DNA of 51,485 nucleotides from Amycolatopsis sp. MtRt-6. GTDB taxonomy: Bacteria; Actinomycetota; Actinomycetes; Mycobacteriales; Pseudonocardiaceae. Shown piece by piece: positions 51,395-51,485 of this stretch. Under the pieces are notes generated by a model, which saw only the letters and a program-made list of their open reading frames with translations, did not search any database and was not told the DNA's origin. The stretch is taken from assembly GCF_017308975.1 (NCBI RefSeq), contig NZ_JADWPD010000012.1, positions 1-51,485 on the forward strand, written 5' to 3'. Every line of letters starts with the position of its first letter. Within the stretch, counting starts at the first letter, position 1. The translations under genes were made by a program, and so were the position numbers.

Positions 51395-51440
51395 GTCGTG
51401 AGTGGTAATTAGGGTTAGAACCCGAATTACCACTCACGAC
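51395..51440. repeat. 46-nt perfect nested palindrome
   Basis: Arms GTCGTGAGTGGTAATT (51395-51410) and AATTACCACTCACGAC (51425-51440) pair perfectly over 16 bp; the loop itself folds as GGGTT-AG-AACCC. It lies 26 nt after tsuA. It is single in this window, but looks like a dispersed palindromic element. It may also terminate tsuA. Confidence 0.75.
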
Positions 51441-51473
51441 CGGGGCCGCTGGCAGCCTCAGGAAAGGCGCGCG

Positions 51474-51485
51474 ATGATCAGCGCC
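51474..51485 (+). CDS. Possible start of the next gene (cut by window edge)
   Basis: AGGAAAGG (51459-51466) followed by ATG at 51474 with correct spacing. Only four codons are visible, so nothing can be said about the product. Confidence 0.35.

Overview
The window looks like chromosome from a high-GC filamentous actinomycete, most likely Amycolatopsis or a close pseudonocardial relative. The grounds are very high GC with GTG/TTG starts and leaderless genes, SARP and LuxR regulators, WXG100-type proteins, a DivIVA (Wag31-like) protein, a CmtR metal sensor, and secreted cellulase and chitinase. I see no rRNA, tRNA, CRISPR array, transposase or phage genes. Coding density is high; nearly all overlapping frames on the opposite strands are GC-skew shadows.

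Layout. (1) 1-3.45 kb: the 3' part of a large alanine-rich coiled-coil protein with a compositionally different C-terminal domain, followed 3 bp later by a small acidic protein; I read this as a polymorphic toxin and its immunity protein. (2) 3.49-6.39 kb: metal and oxyanion defence: CmtR sensor, CDF efflux pump, an ArsR-arsenate reductase fusion behind a perfect operator, and ChrA. (3) 6.4-9.1 kb: an HD-GYP/LuxR regulator, a DsrE-like protein and two small unknowns. (4) 9.3-12.7 kb: an enolase that looks like a second copy, an orphan histidine kinase and an APH-family kinase. (5) 12.8-20.8 kb: polymer attack: a CBM2-GH5 cellulase behind a CebR-type box, a beta-lactamase-like hydrolase, a thioester-domain surface protein with a sortase signal, an AraC regulator, a secreted intradiol dioxygenase with a chitin/cellulose-binding module, an orphan type II thioesterase and a GH19 chitinase with twin CBM5/12 modules. 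(6) 20.9-26.6 kb: small regulators, a double AsnC/Lrp regulator divergent from an MFS exporter, an aldo-keto reductase and a NagZ-like GH3 lipoprotein. (7) 26.75-31.66 kb: an operon of an orphan LuxR regulator, an ABC sugar importer (binding protein and two permeases) and a GH1 beta-glucosidase. (8) 31.7-42.2 kb: a secreted I36-like inhibitor, two giant paralogous SARP-ATPase regulators, a WXG100-like pair leading into a second orphan LuxR regulator, and an amidase. (9) 42.2-51.4 kb: DivIVA, a two-domain acyl-CoA reductase, a class F sortase with a SpaA-like surface protein, a BI-1/YccA membrane protein, a proline-rich membrane-anchored protein and a TsuA-type sulfur transporter.

How parts connect. 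The cellulase (CebR-like box), chitinase and dioxygenase (matching DasR/dre-like sites), GH3, ABC importer and GH1 make a plausible route from insoluble cellulose and chitin to imported sugars. The two orphan LuxR regulators share an identical recognition segment, and each has a CTTCACG/CGTGAAG palindrome upstream, which suggests one shared operator. A family of modular palindromic repeats built on a 30-bp period occurs three times, each time within 2-8 nt after a stop codon and in the same orientation relative to the gene it follows. It is the least explained structure in the window.
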